From NCBI RefSeq assembly GCF_014773545.1, contig NZ_SDDV01000001.1, forward strand, positions 248,001-312,000: a DNA stretch of 64,000 nt, read 5' to 3'. The translations under genes were made by a program, and so were the position numbers. The notes under the pieces were generated by a model, which was not told the origin of the DNA, did not search any database, and was given only the letters and a program-made list of their open reading frames with translations. The stretch comes from Hydrogenophaga sp. GTDB taxonomy: Bacteria; Pseudomonadota; Gammaproteobacteria; Burkholderiales; Burkholderiaceae_C. Shown piece after piece: positions 37,931-46,662 of this stretch; the first letter of the stretch is position 1, and each line of letters starts with the position of its first letter.

Positions 37931-38554
37931 TCAGGCCGCGAGTGCCTGCCCCCAGTAGTGGAACGTCCAGGGTTTGGGGCCGCGCAGGTAGCCGGTGTTG
38001 AGTGGCGCACAAACAAAACCGGCCGCATGCAGCAGCGCTGGCACGTCGCGGTTGAGGTGGCAGCCGCCGGCCAGTCGCCCCCACAGCGGTTGCAGCCGGT
38101 CCTGCCAGCGTGCCACGTAGGCGTCCGGGGCGCGGCCGTGTTCGCAAAACAGCAGCACGCCGCCGGGCGCGAGCACGCGACGCATCTCGCGCAGTGCGGC
38201 AAGCGGGTCGGGAATCGAACACAGCGTGTAGGTCAACACCACCGAGTCGAAGCTGGCGTCGGGCCGGGGGATGAGTTCGGCGCTCAAGCCGAGCAACTCG
38301 ACCTCGATGCCAGCCGCCTTGATGCGACGGCGTGCGCGCGGCTGCATCTCCAGGCCGGGGTCGATGCCGGTGATGCGCTGCACGCGCGAACGGTCGTAAT
38401 GCGGCAGATTGAGCCCGGTGCCGATACCGACTTCAAGCACGCGCCCGTGCGCCAGCGGCACCACCTGCGCGCGCATGCGCGCGATCATGGGCAGGCCGCA
38501 GGCCAAGTCTAGCGCCCAGGCAAACAGGTGACGGTGCAGGCAAGACCAGCACAT
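37931..38554 (-). CDS. class I SAM-dependent methyltransferase
   Basis: A 207-residue methyltransferase with the SAM motif RVLEVGIGTGLNLPHY, the acidic loop GIDPGLEMQP, and motif IV SFDSVVLTYTLCSIPDP. VLAPGGVLLFCEHGRAPD follows. The pattern resembles UbiE/phospholipid N-methyltransferase-like or thiol methyltransferases, but no substrate-specific residue set is apparent. It is divergent from ylqF with about 186 bp between them. Confidence 0.82.
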   Translation of the reverse strand: MCWSCLHRHLFAWALDLACGLPMIARMRAQVVPLAHGRVLEVGIGTGLNLPHYDRSRVQRITGIDPGLEMQPRARRRIKAAGIEVELLGLSAELIPRPDASFDSVVLTYTLCSIPDPLAALREMRRVLAPGGVLLFCEHGRAPDAYVARWQDRLQPLWGRLAGGCHLNRDVPALLHAAGFVCAPLNTGYLRGPKPWTFHYWGQALAA

Positions 38555-38740
38555 CAGGTCGGCCCCTGGTGCCTGCTCGCGTGGGTGTGGTGGCCGGCGC
38601 GGCCGTGGGCGCGGGAGTCGTGCACGGGTTCCTCTGCGACGTCAAAGCGTTCATTGTGGCACGCTGCTACGGCGCTGAGGGCGCACAATCGCCTGCCTGG
38701 CAGCCTGGCGGTGCTGCTGCATAACCCAAGAGCCGATTTC

Positions 38741-39667
38741 ATGAGCATTCAGTGGTTTCCCGGACATATGCACCTGACGCGCAAGGCGATTACCGAGCGC
38801 GTGAAAGACATCGACGTGGTGATTGAAATGCTCGATGCGCGTCTGCCCGGCTCCAGCGCCAACCCGCTGCTGGCAGAACTCACCAGCGGGCGACCCACGC
38901 TCAAGCTGCTCAACAAGCAAGACCTGGCCGATTCGGTGCGCACCAAGCTCTGGTTGGCGCACTTCAACGCAATGCCCCGAACGCAGGCCATGGCCTCGGA
39001 CGCCAACGTTGCCGCTCCAGCGCGTATGCTGGTGGCCGCTTGTTCGGCTCTGGCGCCCCTGCGCGGCACGGCGGTCAAACCGATGCGGGTGCTGATTTGC
39101 GGGGTTCCGAACGTCGGCAAGTCGACGCTGATCAACACCTTGGCGGGGCGGCGTGCGGCCAAGACCGGCGACGAGGCGGGGATGACGCGCCGGGAGCAGC
39201 GCATCGTGCTGGCCGATCATTTTTATTTGTTCGACACCCCAGGCATGTTATGGCCGCGCATTGGCGTGCCCGAGAGCGGATCGAACTTGGCCGCCAGCGG
39301 TGCTGTAGGTCGCAACGCCTACGACGAGCAGGAGGTGGCGCTGGAGTTGTTGGCCCGTATCAAGCAGCCCTATGCGGCCTTGCTGCTGGCGCGCTACCGG
39401 CTGGGCCTGTTGCCCGAACAAGTGGCCGATCTGGGCGAGCAGGACTTGTTGCGGGCGATTGCCCGCCAGCGGGGTGCGCTTACCGCGGGTGCGCGGATCG
39501 ACTGGCAAAAAGCAGCCGAAATTGTGCTGAGCGATTTTCGATCGCATCAAATCGGGTGCATGACCTTGGAGACACCGCAGCAGTTTGCCCATTGGACAGA
39601 CGCCGCTTTGCAGGCCGACGCGCAGCGCCAGGCACGTCAGCAGCAACGGCGCAGCAAGCTGCGCTAG
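38741..39667 (+). CDS. ylqF: ribosome biogenesis GTPase YlqF/RbgA
   Basis: A 308-residue circularly permuted GTPase that assists late 50S subunit assembly. The permuted order is plain: G4 LLNKQDLAD near residue 60, then G1 GVPNVGKSTLINTLAG, then G3 DTPGMLWPR. The N-terminus IQWFPGHMHLTRKAI is the family hallmark. The C-terminal helical domain (about 210-308) binds rRNA. The ATG at 38741 is used; the longer frame back to 38528 overlaps the divergent methyltransferase gene. Confidence 0.95.
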   Translation: MSIQWFPGHMHLTRKAITERVKDIDVVIEMLDARLPGSSANPLLAELTSGRPTLKLLNKQDLADSVRTKLWLAHFNAMPRTQAMASDANVAAPARMLVAACSALAPLRGTAVKPMRVLICGVPNVGKSTLINTLAGRRAAKTGDEAGMTRREQRIVLADHFYLFDTPGMLWPRIGVPESGSNLAASGAVGRNAYDEQEVALELLARIKQPYAALLLARYRLGLLPEQVADLGEQDLLRAIARQRGALTAGARIDWQKAAEIVLSDFRSHQIGCMTLETPQQFAHWTDAALQADAQRQARQQQRRSKLR

Positions 39668-39772
39668 CGCTTGACCGTGTGCCCGCTGCGACTGAGCTGC
39701 AGGCCCGCAGCTCAGCCGCAACCGAGCCGTCCGCCGTGAGTCACAGCGGCGAGCGCTGGCCGTGCATCGGTA

Positions 39773-39916
39773 TTACTTTTTCTTTTCTTTGCCGCGCGCC
39801 GGCACCGCCGTCACCGGCGGTGTGGGACGGTCCGAGGTGGCCGGTCCCTTGGGGGCCGAGCTGTCCTTTTTCGGTTTTTTCTTCAGTTTTTCGCTGTGCT
39901 GCGCTTTGTCGCCCAT
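39773..39916 (-). CDS. small, highly basic conserved protein (47 residues)
   Basis: A short open frame on the minus strand with a good Shine-Dalgarno (GGGAG about six bases before ATG 39916-39914). The product begins MGDKAQHSEKLKKKPKKD, has a Ser/Pro/Thr-rich middle and ends in GKEKKK. Lys-rich small proteins of this make-up occur in Burkholderiales with no known function. Composition is unlike random translation: about 30 percent Lys/Arg and no Cys or Trp. It lies between ylqF and the helicase gene, antisense to the helicase's upstream region. Confidence 0.6.
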   Translation of the reverse strand: MGDKAQHSEKLKKKPKKDSSAPKGPATSDRPTPPVTAVPARGKEKKK

Positions 39917-40046
39917 GATCTGCTCCCATTGCCACCGCACCATGCAGTCAGCCAGCCCCTATGTTAAGCGACTTGAACCCGGTGCTGCGCCGTGTGCAGC
40001 TGCCGTTTTTTCGGGCTGGGTGCGGACGCTTTCTACAATCACCGGC

Positions 40047-42368
40047 ATGTCACTGAAAGAATTCACCGCGTCGTCCCCGCTGTTGGCGGGCCTTAACCCC
40101 GAGCAGCGTGCCGCTGTCACGCTGGCGCCCGAGCACGCGCTGATTTTGGCCGGTGCTGGCTCGGGCAAGACGCGTGTGCTGACCACCCGTATTGCCTGGC
40201 TGCTGCAAACCGGCCAAGTTTCGCCTGCTGGCGTACTGGCTGTGACTTTTACCAACAAGGCTGCCAGAGAAATGATGACGCGGCTGACGAGCATGTTGCC
40301 GCTCAACGTGCGCGGCATGTGGATCGGCACTTTTCATGGTCTGTGCCACCGCATGCTGCGCGCGCACCATCTGTTGGCCCGCTTGCCGGCCACGTTTCAG
40401 ATTCTGGATGCGCAAGATCAATTGGCGGCCATCAAGCGCTTGTGCCGACAGTTCAATGTCGACGAACTGCGTTACCCGCCCAAGGCTTTGCAATCGTTCA
40501 TCAGCGGCTGCAAGGAAGACAGCATGCGCCCATGCGACGTGCCTGCGCGCGACCCAGACACGCGCAAATGGGTCGAACTGTACGAGCTGTACGAGGCGCA
40601 ATGCCAGCGCGAAGGGGTGGTCGATTTTGGCGAGCTGATGCTGCGCAGCTTCGAGCTGCTGCGCGACAACGACCCGGTGCGCGCGCACTATCAGCAGCGC
40701 TTTCGCCACCTACTGATCGACGAGTTCCAGGACACCAACCGGCTGCAATACGCCTGGATCAAAGCTTTGTGTGCCCCGCCGCTTGGTGTGGCTGTGCCGT
40801 TGGCTGCTCAAGCGGTGTTCGCGGTCGGCGACGACGACCAGAGCATTTACGCCTTTCGTGGCGCGCGGGTGGGCAATATGGCCGATTTTGTGCGCGAATA
40901 CCAGGTGCGCCAGCAGATCAAGCTGGAGCAGAACTACCGCAGTTGCAGCAACATACTGGATTCGGCCAACCAACTCATCAGCCACAACAGCCAGCGCCTG
41001 GGCAAGAATCTGCGCACCGACGCTGGCGCAGGCGAACCAGTACGGGTGTTCGAGGCCACGAGTGACTTTGCCGAGGCGCAGTGGATGGTCGACGAAATCA
41101 GACAACTGGTGTCCGAAGGCGTTGCGCGCAGCCAGATCGCCGTGCTCTACCGCAGCAACGCACAAAGCCGGGTGCTCGAGGGCGCCCTGTTTAGCGCCGG
41201 ACTGCCGTACCGCGTCTACGGTGGTCTGCGTTTCTTCGAGCGCGCCGAAATCAAGCACGCGCTGGCTTATTTGCGCCTGCTGGAAAATCCCCACGACGAC
41301 AACAGTTTCTTGCGCGTGGTGAATTTTCCGCCGCGCGGCGTGGGCGCGCGCAGCCTGGAGCAGTTGCAAGACGCGGCGCGCGCGCGCACCTGCTCCTTGC
41401 ACGACGCAGTAGGCGCTGTGAGCGGGCGCGCCGGGGCGGCACTGGGTGCTTTCAAAGCCCAACTGGACGTGTTGCGCGAGCAGACGCCTGGGCTGACGCT
41501 GCGCCAAATCATCGAACTGATGTTGCAACACAGCGCTTTATTGGCGCACTACCGCGCCGAGCGCGAAGCTCAGGATCGGGTGGAAAACCTGGAAGAACTG
41601 GTCAATGCGGCCGAGAGTTTCGTCACCCAGGAAGGCTTTGGGCGCGATGCACTGGCACTGCCGCAGGGCGCACAGGGGTCAGCACCCGAGCTGGACGCTG
41701 GCAGCGGCGAGACCATGAGCCCGCTGGCGGCCTTTTTGAGCCACGCCGCGCTCGAAGCGGGAGATAACCAGGCGCAGGCCGGTCAAGACGCGGTGCAATT
41801 GATGACGGTGCACGCCTCCAAGGGATTGGAATTCGACTGCGTTTTCATCACCGGCATGGAAGAGGGCTTGTTTCCGCACCAAAATGCCATGAACGAGCGC
41901 AGCGGCCTGGAGGAAGAGCGCCGCCTGCTGTACGTGGCGATCACACGAGCGCGCGCACGTCTGTACCTGAGCCACTCGCAAACGCGTATGCTGCACGGGC
42001 AGACGCGCTCCCACCCGATCAGCCGCTTTTATGACGAGCTGCCGCCGGCCTGCTTGAAATGGCTGACGCCGAGGTTGCCACAGAGGGGCGGTGCCGCTAC
42101 CGACGCTGCCGCTTGGACGAAGCCGGCTTGGTCGGACGGATGGAAAGAACGCAGCAGTGCTTTGGGCTTGGGGAAAAACGACCCCGAACCGTCACGCGGC
42201 ACCTCACTCAAGGTGGGTCAGAAGGTGTTTCACAACAAGTTCGGCGAAGGCAAGGTGTTGGCGCTGGAGGGTGCGGCGGCTGATGTGCGTGCCCAGATCG
42301 GTTTTACGCGCCACGGCGTGAAGTGGCTGGCCTTGAGCGTGGCCAAACTCACGCCGCTGGACGACTGA
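40047..42368 (+). CDS. uvrD: UvrD/PcrA-type superfamily 1 DNA helicase
   Basis: A 773-residue 3'-5' DNA helicase for repair and replication restart. Motif Q/I is LNPEQRAAVTLAPEHA and AGAGSGKTRVLTTR. Ia is TFTNKAAREM, II LLIDEFQDTNRLQ, III VGDDDQSIYAFRGA, IV YRSNAQSRVLE, V MTVHASKGLEFDCVF and VI RRLLYVAITRARARLYLS. The C-terminal Tudor-like end (VGQKVFHNKFGEGKVL) that contacts RNA polymerase in PcrA/UvrD is present. The ATG at 40047 is used, because upstream open frame to 39762 does not look like protein. Confidence 0.95.
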   Translation: MSLKEFTASSPLLAGLNPEQRAAVTLAPEHALILAGAGSGKTRVLTTRIAWLLQTGQVSPAGVLAVTFTNKAAREMMTRLTSMLPLNVRGMWIGTFHGLCHRMLRAHHLLARLPATFQILDAQDQLAAIKRLCRQFNVDELRYPPKALQSFISGCKEDSMRPCDVPARDPDTRKWVELYELYEAQCQREGVVDFGELMLRSFELLRDNDPVRAHYQQRFRHLLIDEFQDTNRLQYAWIKALCAPPLGVAVPLAAQAVFAVGDDDQSIYAFRGARVGNMADFVREYQVRQQIKLEQNYRSCSNILDSANQLISHNSQRLGKNLRTDAGAGEPVRVFEATSDFAEAQWMVDEIRQLVSEGVARSQIAVLYRSNAQSRVLEGALFSAGLPYRVYGGLRFFERAEIKHALAYLRLLENPHDDNSFLRVVNFPPRGVGARSLEQLQDAARARTCSLHDAVGAVSGRAGAALGAFKAQLDVLREQTPGLTLRQIIELMLQHSALLAHYRAEREAQDRVENLEELVNAAESFVTQEGFGRDALALPQGAQGSAPELDAGSGETMSPLAAFLSHAALEAGDNQAQAGQDAVQLMTVHASKGLEFDCVFITGMEEGLFPHQNAMNERSGLEEERRLLYVAITRARARLYLSHSQTRMLHGQTRSHPISRFYDELPPACLKWLTPRLPQRGGAATDAAAWTKPAWSDGWKERSSALGLGKNDPEPSRGTSLKVGQKVFHNKFGEGKVLALEGAAADVRAQIGFTRHGVKWLALSVAKLTPLDD

Positions 42369-42424
42369 TCCGATGCGGTCCGATCCGCGCCAGCCCTTGT
42401 CGGCAGCACGCGGTCGAGCCGAGT

Positions 42425-42724
42425 TCAGGCGATTTTTTTTGCCCCTGCTTCAGTGAAAGGGCTGGTCTCGCTTTGCGCCTGCAGATCGGCGTGTTGCATC
42501 GACAAGTCGAGCAAGCGCCCCTTGCTGGCATAGTAGCGATCGAGCCGCCACTCGTTCAACAAATCCAGCGCCAGGCCAAAGTCGTCGAAGTCGAGCTGGT
42601 ACAGGTCGGCGAGTTGGAACGGCGTCTGCGACTCCAGCGCCAGCACCAGCCGGGAGAAAATTTCCGCCGCCGGATTATTGGGCTGGTTTTCGATCCGTTT
42701 TCTGACTAACTTCAGGGCTCGCAT
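42425..42724 (-). CDS. conserved small hypothetical protein
   Basis: A 99-residue soluble, helix-rich protein with no domain I recognise. Sequence features: a basic start MRALKLVRKRIENQPNNPAA, then acidic FQLADLYQLDFDDFGLALDLL, then NEWRLDRYYASKGRLLDLS. The second ATG (42724) is favoured over 42730 because GGAG lies eight bases upstream. It converges on uvrD with a 56-bp gap and is divergent from the DUF47-type gene. Confidence 0.65.
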   Translation of the reverse strand: MRALKLVRKRIENQPNNPAAEIFSRLVLALESQTPFQLADLYQLDFDDFGLALDLLNEWRLDRYYASKGRLLDLSMQHADLQAQSETSPFTEAGAKKIA

Positions 42725-42874
42725 GCTCATTTCTCCTGTATTTCCAAAAACCTGCGAGACCAAACCCGCTGGTGATCAACCGGCTTCGGCTCGGTCACGG
42801 GCAAGCATAGCGCGCCAGGCCGTGTGTTTCATGTCAAAAAAATGACAGAAACCAGGCTGGCGCATTTTCTTGTT

Positions 42875-42898
42875 CGGGGTCAAACTCGGGGTCAAACA
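42875..42898 (+). repeat. 12-bp tandem direct repeat
   Basis: CGGGGTCAAACT (42875-42886) is followed by CGGGGTCAAACA (42887-42898). It lies in the 268-bp gap between the small hypothetical gene and the DUF47-type gene. No other gene is visible in this gap. Confidence 0.6.
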
Positions 42899-42992
42899 GC
42901 CACTCGACGCAGCTGCGCGACGGGCGTTTTCACCAATTCGCCATACTAGAACCGGATGATGCGAGGTTGTTGACAACACCAAGGATGGATGC

Positions 42993-44933
42993 ATGGAGAA
43001 ACAAAAAGCGGTGGCCTCGCTCGGACAGCCTTCGCTGCTGCTGCCGGCCTGGATCAAAGTGGCCTTGCAGGCGAATGACCGTCTGAAGCTGTATCTCTCG
43101 GTGATGCAGTCGGCGGCGCTGCGCGCTGCCGATCCGGCCAGCAGTTCGCCCGACTGGGCGCGCGAGATGGCGCAACTGGGTTTGCGCGACGCGGTCTGGC
43201 TCAAAGAGGTGGCCAAGACGACCTACTTGCAGGATCAGGTCTTGATCGTGTCTGAGCTCGCGCAATGGCTGGCGGCATTGGCGGCCGATCTGAGCCTGAT
43301 GGCGCGGCCGCTGTGCGACGTGGCCGAGCACCGCGATGCCGCCCTGGCGGCACGGCGCGACCGATGGTTGCAGGAAATCGAGACTTTGAGCGACGAGGAG
43401 GGCCTGAGCCTGGCCGCGCTCAACAGCTTGACGCACGGCAACCGGCGTGTCGGCGACAGCCTGCACCTGCTGGTGATGGACTTGCACAAGCAGCTCAATG
43501 CGATGGCGGTGGCGGTGGCGACCGAAAACATAGACGGCGCGCACGTCTGGCAGGTCGACGAGGCCGACCGGCCCTTGATCCGGGCTTTCATGCGCGGCTT
43601 GGCGCGCACCGCCGCGCTCAAGTTCAACCACCCTGGCCTGGACACCGCCGTCACCCGTGACGGCGCGCGTCTGTTGATTCAGAACGACATCGGCACCAAT
43701 GACGCGCATGTGCTGGTGATCCAGGTCGAAGGCCAGACGATTCACTTGTGCTATTCCGACCTGCATCCGACACGCTTTGATTTTTTCCGTCAGATGCTGC
43801 AGCAGCGCGGCTTTGTCTGGACCGTGTTCGAGCCCAGGGTCAGTGGCGAGCTCAATCAAGGCAAGCCCTACCACGTGGGCAACGCGGTGTTCAAGGCCGA
43901 CGATCTGGTCGAGCTGCAAAACGCACTGGAAGCCGTGGCTTCGCGCATCGTGTTCGTGATCGACTGGAACCGCGCCCGCAAGCGCTTGCAGTTCTTCGTG
44001 CGCAAACCGGTGGCGCTGGCGGTGCTGCGCTTTGCCGCCGAACACGACCTGGGCCACATGGCCTGGTTGCTCGCCGGCGGCGAACAACTGGTGTTCGAGG
44101 CCATGCAGACGATAGACAGCGAGGCGTTTCGCATCGGTGACCGGCTCGACCTGGTGCTGGGCGAGGCGGTCGCACAGGCTTTTTTGCAGGATTTGCTGCG
44201 CATGGCCAGCGTCAAGCTGCGCCAGCAGCAGCCGGTGGGATTGATCGCCGACGAAGCGCGGCTGCTGCTGGCGCGCGTGCTGCGCCGGCGCACCTTCGAG
44301 TTTGACTTGCTGGCCGAACACGCGGCTTACTGCCACGCGCTGGCGCTGTCTTTGAGCGATGCATTTGAGTTTGGCAGCGACAGCGCCGAAGCGGCGCAGC
44401 GCGCCAAGGCCTGGGAACGCAAGGCTGACCATTTGCTGATGGAGGCGCGCCGGCGCGCCGAGCGGCAAACCCGCTGGCTGCCGATGGTGCATTTGCTGGA
44501 AGCCTCGGACGACATCGCCGACGCGCTCGAAGAGGCCAGCTTTTTGCACCACCTGCTGCTGGCGTCTCCGCTGCCCGAACTGCCAGCGCCGGTGCTGCGG
44601 GTGCTGGCTGAACTGGCCGACACCACGCTGGCAGCGATTCAAGATCAGGTCAAAGCGATCGAGATCGCCCGCCACATGAGCGAGCAGGTCGAACCCAGCG
44701 ACAGCGAAGCCTTTTTGCAGACGCTGTGGCGCATGTTGCGTGCCGAGCGCATTTGTGATGACCTGCTGCGCAGCGCGCGGGAAAAAATCGTGCTGCACCT
44801 GCACGCCCACCCGACCGCTTTTTCACTCGCCACCGAACTCGCCGCCACCATTGAAAACGCCACCGACAGCCTGCTGAGCGCCGGCTATGCGCTGCGCAAG
44901 CTGGTGTTCAGCAAGTCCGGTCTGGCTGCCTGA
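42993..44933 (+). CDS. PhoU/DUF47-like domain protein with large novel N-terminal region
   Basis: A 646-residue soluble protein. The C-terminal third (about 430-640) is an all-helical PhoU/DUF47-type domain with paired acidic metal-binding motifs KAWERKADHLLMEARRRAE and LLEASDDIADALEEASF. The middle (about 225-350) has a conserved-looking block LIQNDIGTNDAHVLVIQVE and SDLHPTRFDFFRQMLQ that I cannot assign. The N-terminal 200 residues are helical. DUF47 proteins are linked to phosphate transport regulation. The PPDK-like gene follows after 24 bp on the same strand, suggesting a functional pair. No phosphate transporter is nearby. Confidence 0.7.
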   Translation: MEKQKAVASLGQPSLLLPAWIKVALQANDRLKLYLSVMQSAALRAADPASSSPDWAREMAQLGLRDAVWLKEVAKTTYLQDQVLIVSELAQWLAALAADLSLMARPLCDVAEHRDAALAARRDRWLQEIETLSDEEGLSLAALNSLTHGNRRVGDSLHLLVMDLHKQLNAMAVAVATENIDGAHVWQVDEADRPLIRAFMRGLARTAALKFNHPGLDTAVTRDGARLLIQNDIGTNDAHVLVIQVEGQTIHLCYSDLHPTRFDFFRQMLQQRGFVWTVFEPRVSGELNQGKPYHVGNAVFKADDLVELQNALEAVASRIVFVIDWNRARKRLQFFVRKPVALAVLRFAAEHDLGHMAWLLAGGEQLVFEAMQTIDSEAFRIGDRLDLVLGEAVAQAFLQDLLRMASVKLRQQQPVGLIADEARLLLARVLRRRTFEFDLLAEHAAYCHALALSLSDAFEFGSDSAEAAQRAKAWERKADHLLMEARRRAERQTRWLPMVHLLEASDDIADALEEASFLHHLLLASPLPELPAPVLRVLAELADTTLAAIQDQVKAIEIARHMSEQVEPSDSEAFLQTLWRMLRAERICDDLLRSAREKIVLHLHAHPTAFSLATELAATIENATDSLLSAGYALRKLVFSKSGLAA

Positions 44934-44956
44934 GCAGCCGCCTCGACGAAAATCCC

Positions 44957-46597
44957 ATGAGCAATACCTCACACTGGCCCAAACACTTCTACCTGATCGG
45001 CAGCAATCCGGCGCCGACGCATCACAAGCCCGACCGCGAGCACATGGGGTCAAAGGCGCACAACCTGCTGCGCATGGCCGCTATCGGTCTGCCGGTGCCG
45101 CCTGCGCTGGTGATCGGCACCCATTTCACGCGCGCACCCGAAACCTGCATGCTGCCGCTGTTCAGCGTGGGCCTGCCAGCGCTGGAAGCAGCCACCGAAC
45201 TGGTGTTCGGCGACCGGCGCCAACCGCTGATCGTCTCGGTGCGCTCGGGCGCACCGGTGTCGATGCCGGGCATGATGGACACGCTGCTCAACGTCGGCTT
45301 GTGTGAGGCCACGCTGCCCGGCTTGTTGCGCCAGACCGGCAACCCGCGCCTGGTCTGGGACAGCTACCGGCGCCTGATTGCCACCTACGGCAGTGTGGTC
45401 GCGGGCCTGCCAGCGGCCTTGTTCGAGGAGGAAATAGACCGCGTCACGCAAGGGCGCGACGAGCGCTGGCTCGACTTCAGCGAACTGCGCGAATTGAGCC
45501 AGCGTTTTTTGGCGCTTTACCAGCAGCACGCCGGCGAACCGTTTCCGCAGGATGTGCGGGCTCAACTCGGCGCTGCGGTGCAGGCGGTGTTTGCCTCCTG
45601 GCAGCAAGCCAAGGCCAAAACCTACCGGGAAATTCACCGCATCGACCCCGCCATGGGAACGGCGGTGACGATTCAGCGCATGGTGTTTGGCAACTCGGGC
45701 TGCCACTCGGGCGCGGGCGTGGGTTTCACGCGCGATCCCAACTCGGGCGAGAACCGGCTGTGGGTCGATTTTTTGCCCAACGCACAAGGCGAGGACGTGG
45801 TGTCCGGTCAGCGCAACGCGCACGGCCACGAGGCGCTGGCGCAAGCCGCACCCACCGCCTGGGCCCAGTTGCAGGCCGTAGCCACCCAGTTGGAGCAGGC
45901 CTTTGAGGACATGCAGGATTTTGAATTCACCGTGCAGGACGGCGCGCTGTTCATGCTGCAAAGCCGCTCGGGCAAGCGCACCGCGTTGGCGACGGCACGC
46001 ATTGCGCTCGACCTGTTCGACGAAGGTCTGATCGACGCCGTGACCGCGCTGGAGCGCACGCAGGCGCTGCAACTGCACGAGCTGGCAACCGAGCGGCTGC
46101 TGACGCAGGACGAGTCGGGCGCCGTGGCCGCGCCGCTGGCGGGCGCGACATCGGCCGGCAACGGCGTGGCCTGGGGCGAATTGGCGTTTGACGAAGCCCG
46201 GGTGCGCGAGCGCGTAGCCGCCGGCGTGCCGGTGGTACTGCTGCGCCCGGATGCGCAGACCAGCGACATCGCCGCCTTGGAATTGTCGGTCGCCTTGTTG
46301 ACCCAGCGCGGCGCGCGCACCTCACACGCGGCGGTGGTGGCGCGCCAGCTCGGCAAGGTATGCCTGGTGGCCTGCCAGACGCTGCAAATCAACGAAGCGC
46401 AGCGCAGTCTGCGCCTAGGCGACCATGCCTTGAGTGAGGGCGACATCGTCACCCTCGACGGCAACGAAGGCCTGATCTACGCAGGCAGGGTTGCCAGCAT
46501 CAGCGTGGCCGACGAGCCGCTGCAGCGCCGCCTGCAGGCGCTGCGGCAGGGACAAAAACACAGCGGCAAGAAAAGGGCGGCCAAGGCGGACGCATGA
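44957..46597 (+). CDS. PPDK-like ATP-grasp/phosphohistidine protein lacking the PEP-pyruvate barrel
   Basis: A 546-residue protein resembling the first two domains of pyruvate phosphate dikinase. The ATP-grasp part (1-360) has GSKAHNLLRMAAIGLPVPP, SVRSGAPVSMPGMMDTLLN, WGTAV-like MGTAVTIQRMVFGN and FTRDPNSGENRLWVDFL. The swivelling His domain (about 385-510) carries QRGARTSHAAVVARQLGK with His457, the phospho-carrier, and Thr455, the position regulated in PPDK. The PPDK C-terminal TIM barrel (about 350 residues) that binds PEP/pyruvate is absent, and the C-terminus is a basic tail. It can plausibly be phosphorylated from ATP, but the acceptor is unknown. Confidence 0.85.
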   Translation: MSNTSHWPKHFYLIGSNPAPTHHKPDREHMGSKAHNLLRMAAIGLPVPPALVIGTHFTRAPETCMLPLFSVGLPALEAATELVFGDRRQPLIVSVRSGAPVSMPGMMDTLLNVGLCEATLPGLLRQTGNPRLVWDSYRRLIATYGSVVAGLPAALFEEEIDRVTQGRDERWLDFSELRELSQRFLALYQQHAGEPFPQDVRAQLGAAVQAVFASWQQAKAKTYREIHRIDPAMGTAVTIQRMVFGNSGCHSGAGVGFTRDPNSGENRLWVDFLPNAQGEDVVSGQRNAHGHEALAQAAPTAWAQLQAVATQLEQAFEDMQDFEFTVQDGALFMLQSRSGKRTALATARIALDLFDEGLIDAVTALERTQALQLHELATERLLTQDESGAVAAPLAGATSAGNGVAWGELAFDEARVRERVAAGVPVVLLRPDAQTSDIAALELSVALLTQRGARTSHAAVVARQLGKVCLVACQTLQINEAQRSLRLGDHALSEGDIVTLDGNEGLIYAGRVASISVADEPLQRRLQALRQGQKHSGKKRAAKADA

Positions 46598-46662
46598 AGT
46601 TGAACGCTTAGATGGAACGACCTGCGACCCGAATATCCATTGACTCAAAGCAAAGCCTTTAT

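Noticed and set aside
39762-40046. N-terminal extension of the UvrD-type helicase
   Set aside because: The open frame upstream reads Phe/Ser-rich sequence antisense to the small basic gene. The normal helicase N-terminus starts at 40047.
42930-44810. A 626-codon frame antisense to the DUF47-type gene
   Set aside because: Composition typical of mirror frames (many Gln, His, Arg). The sense frame has PhoU-like motifs and sensible spacing to the next gene.
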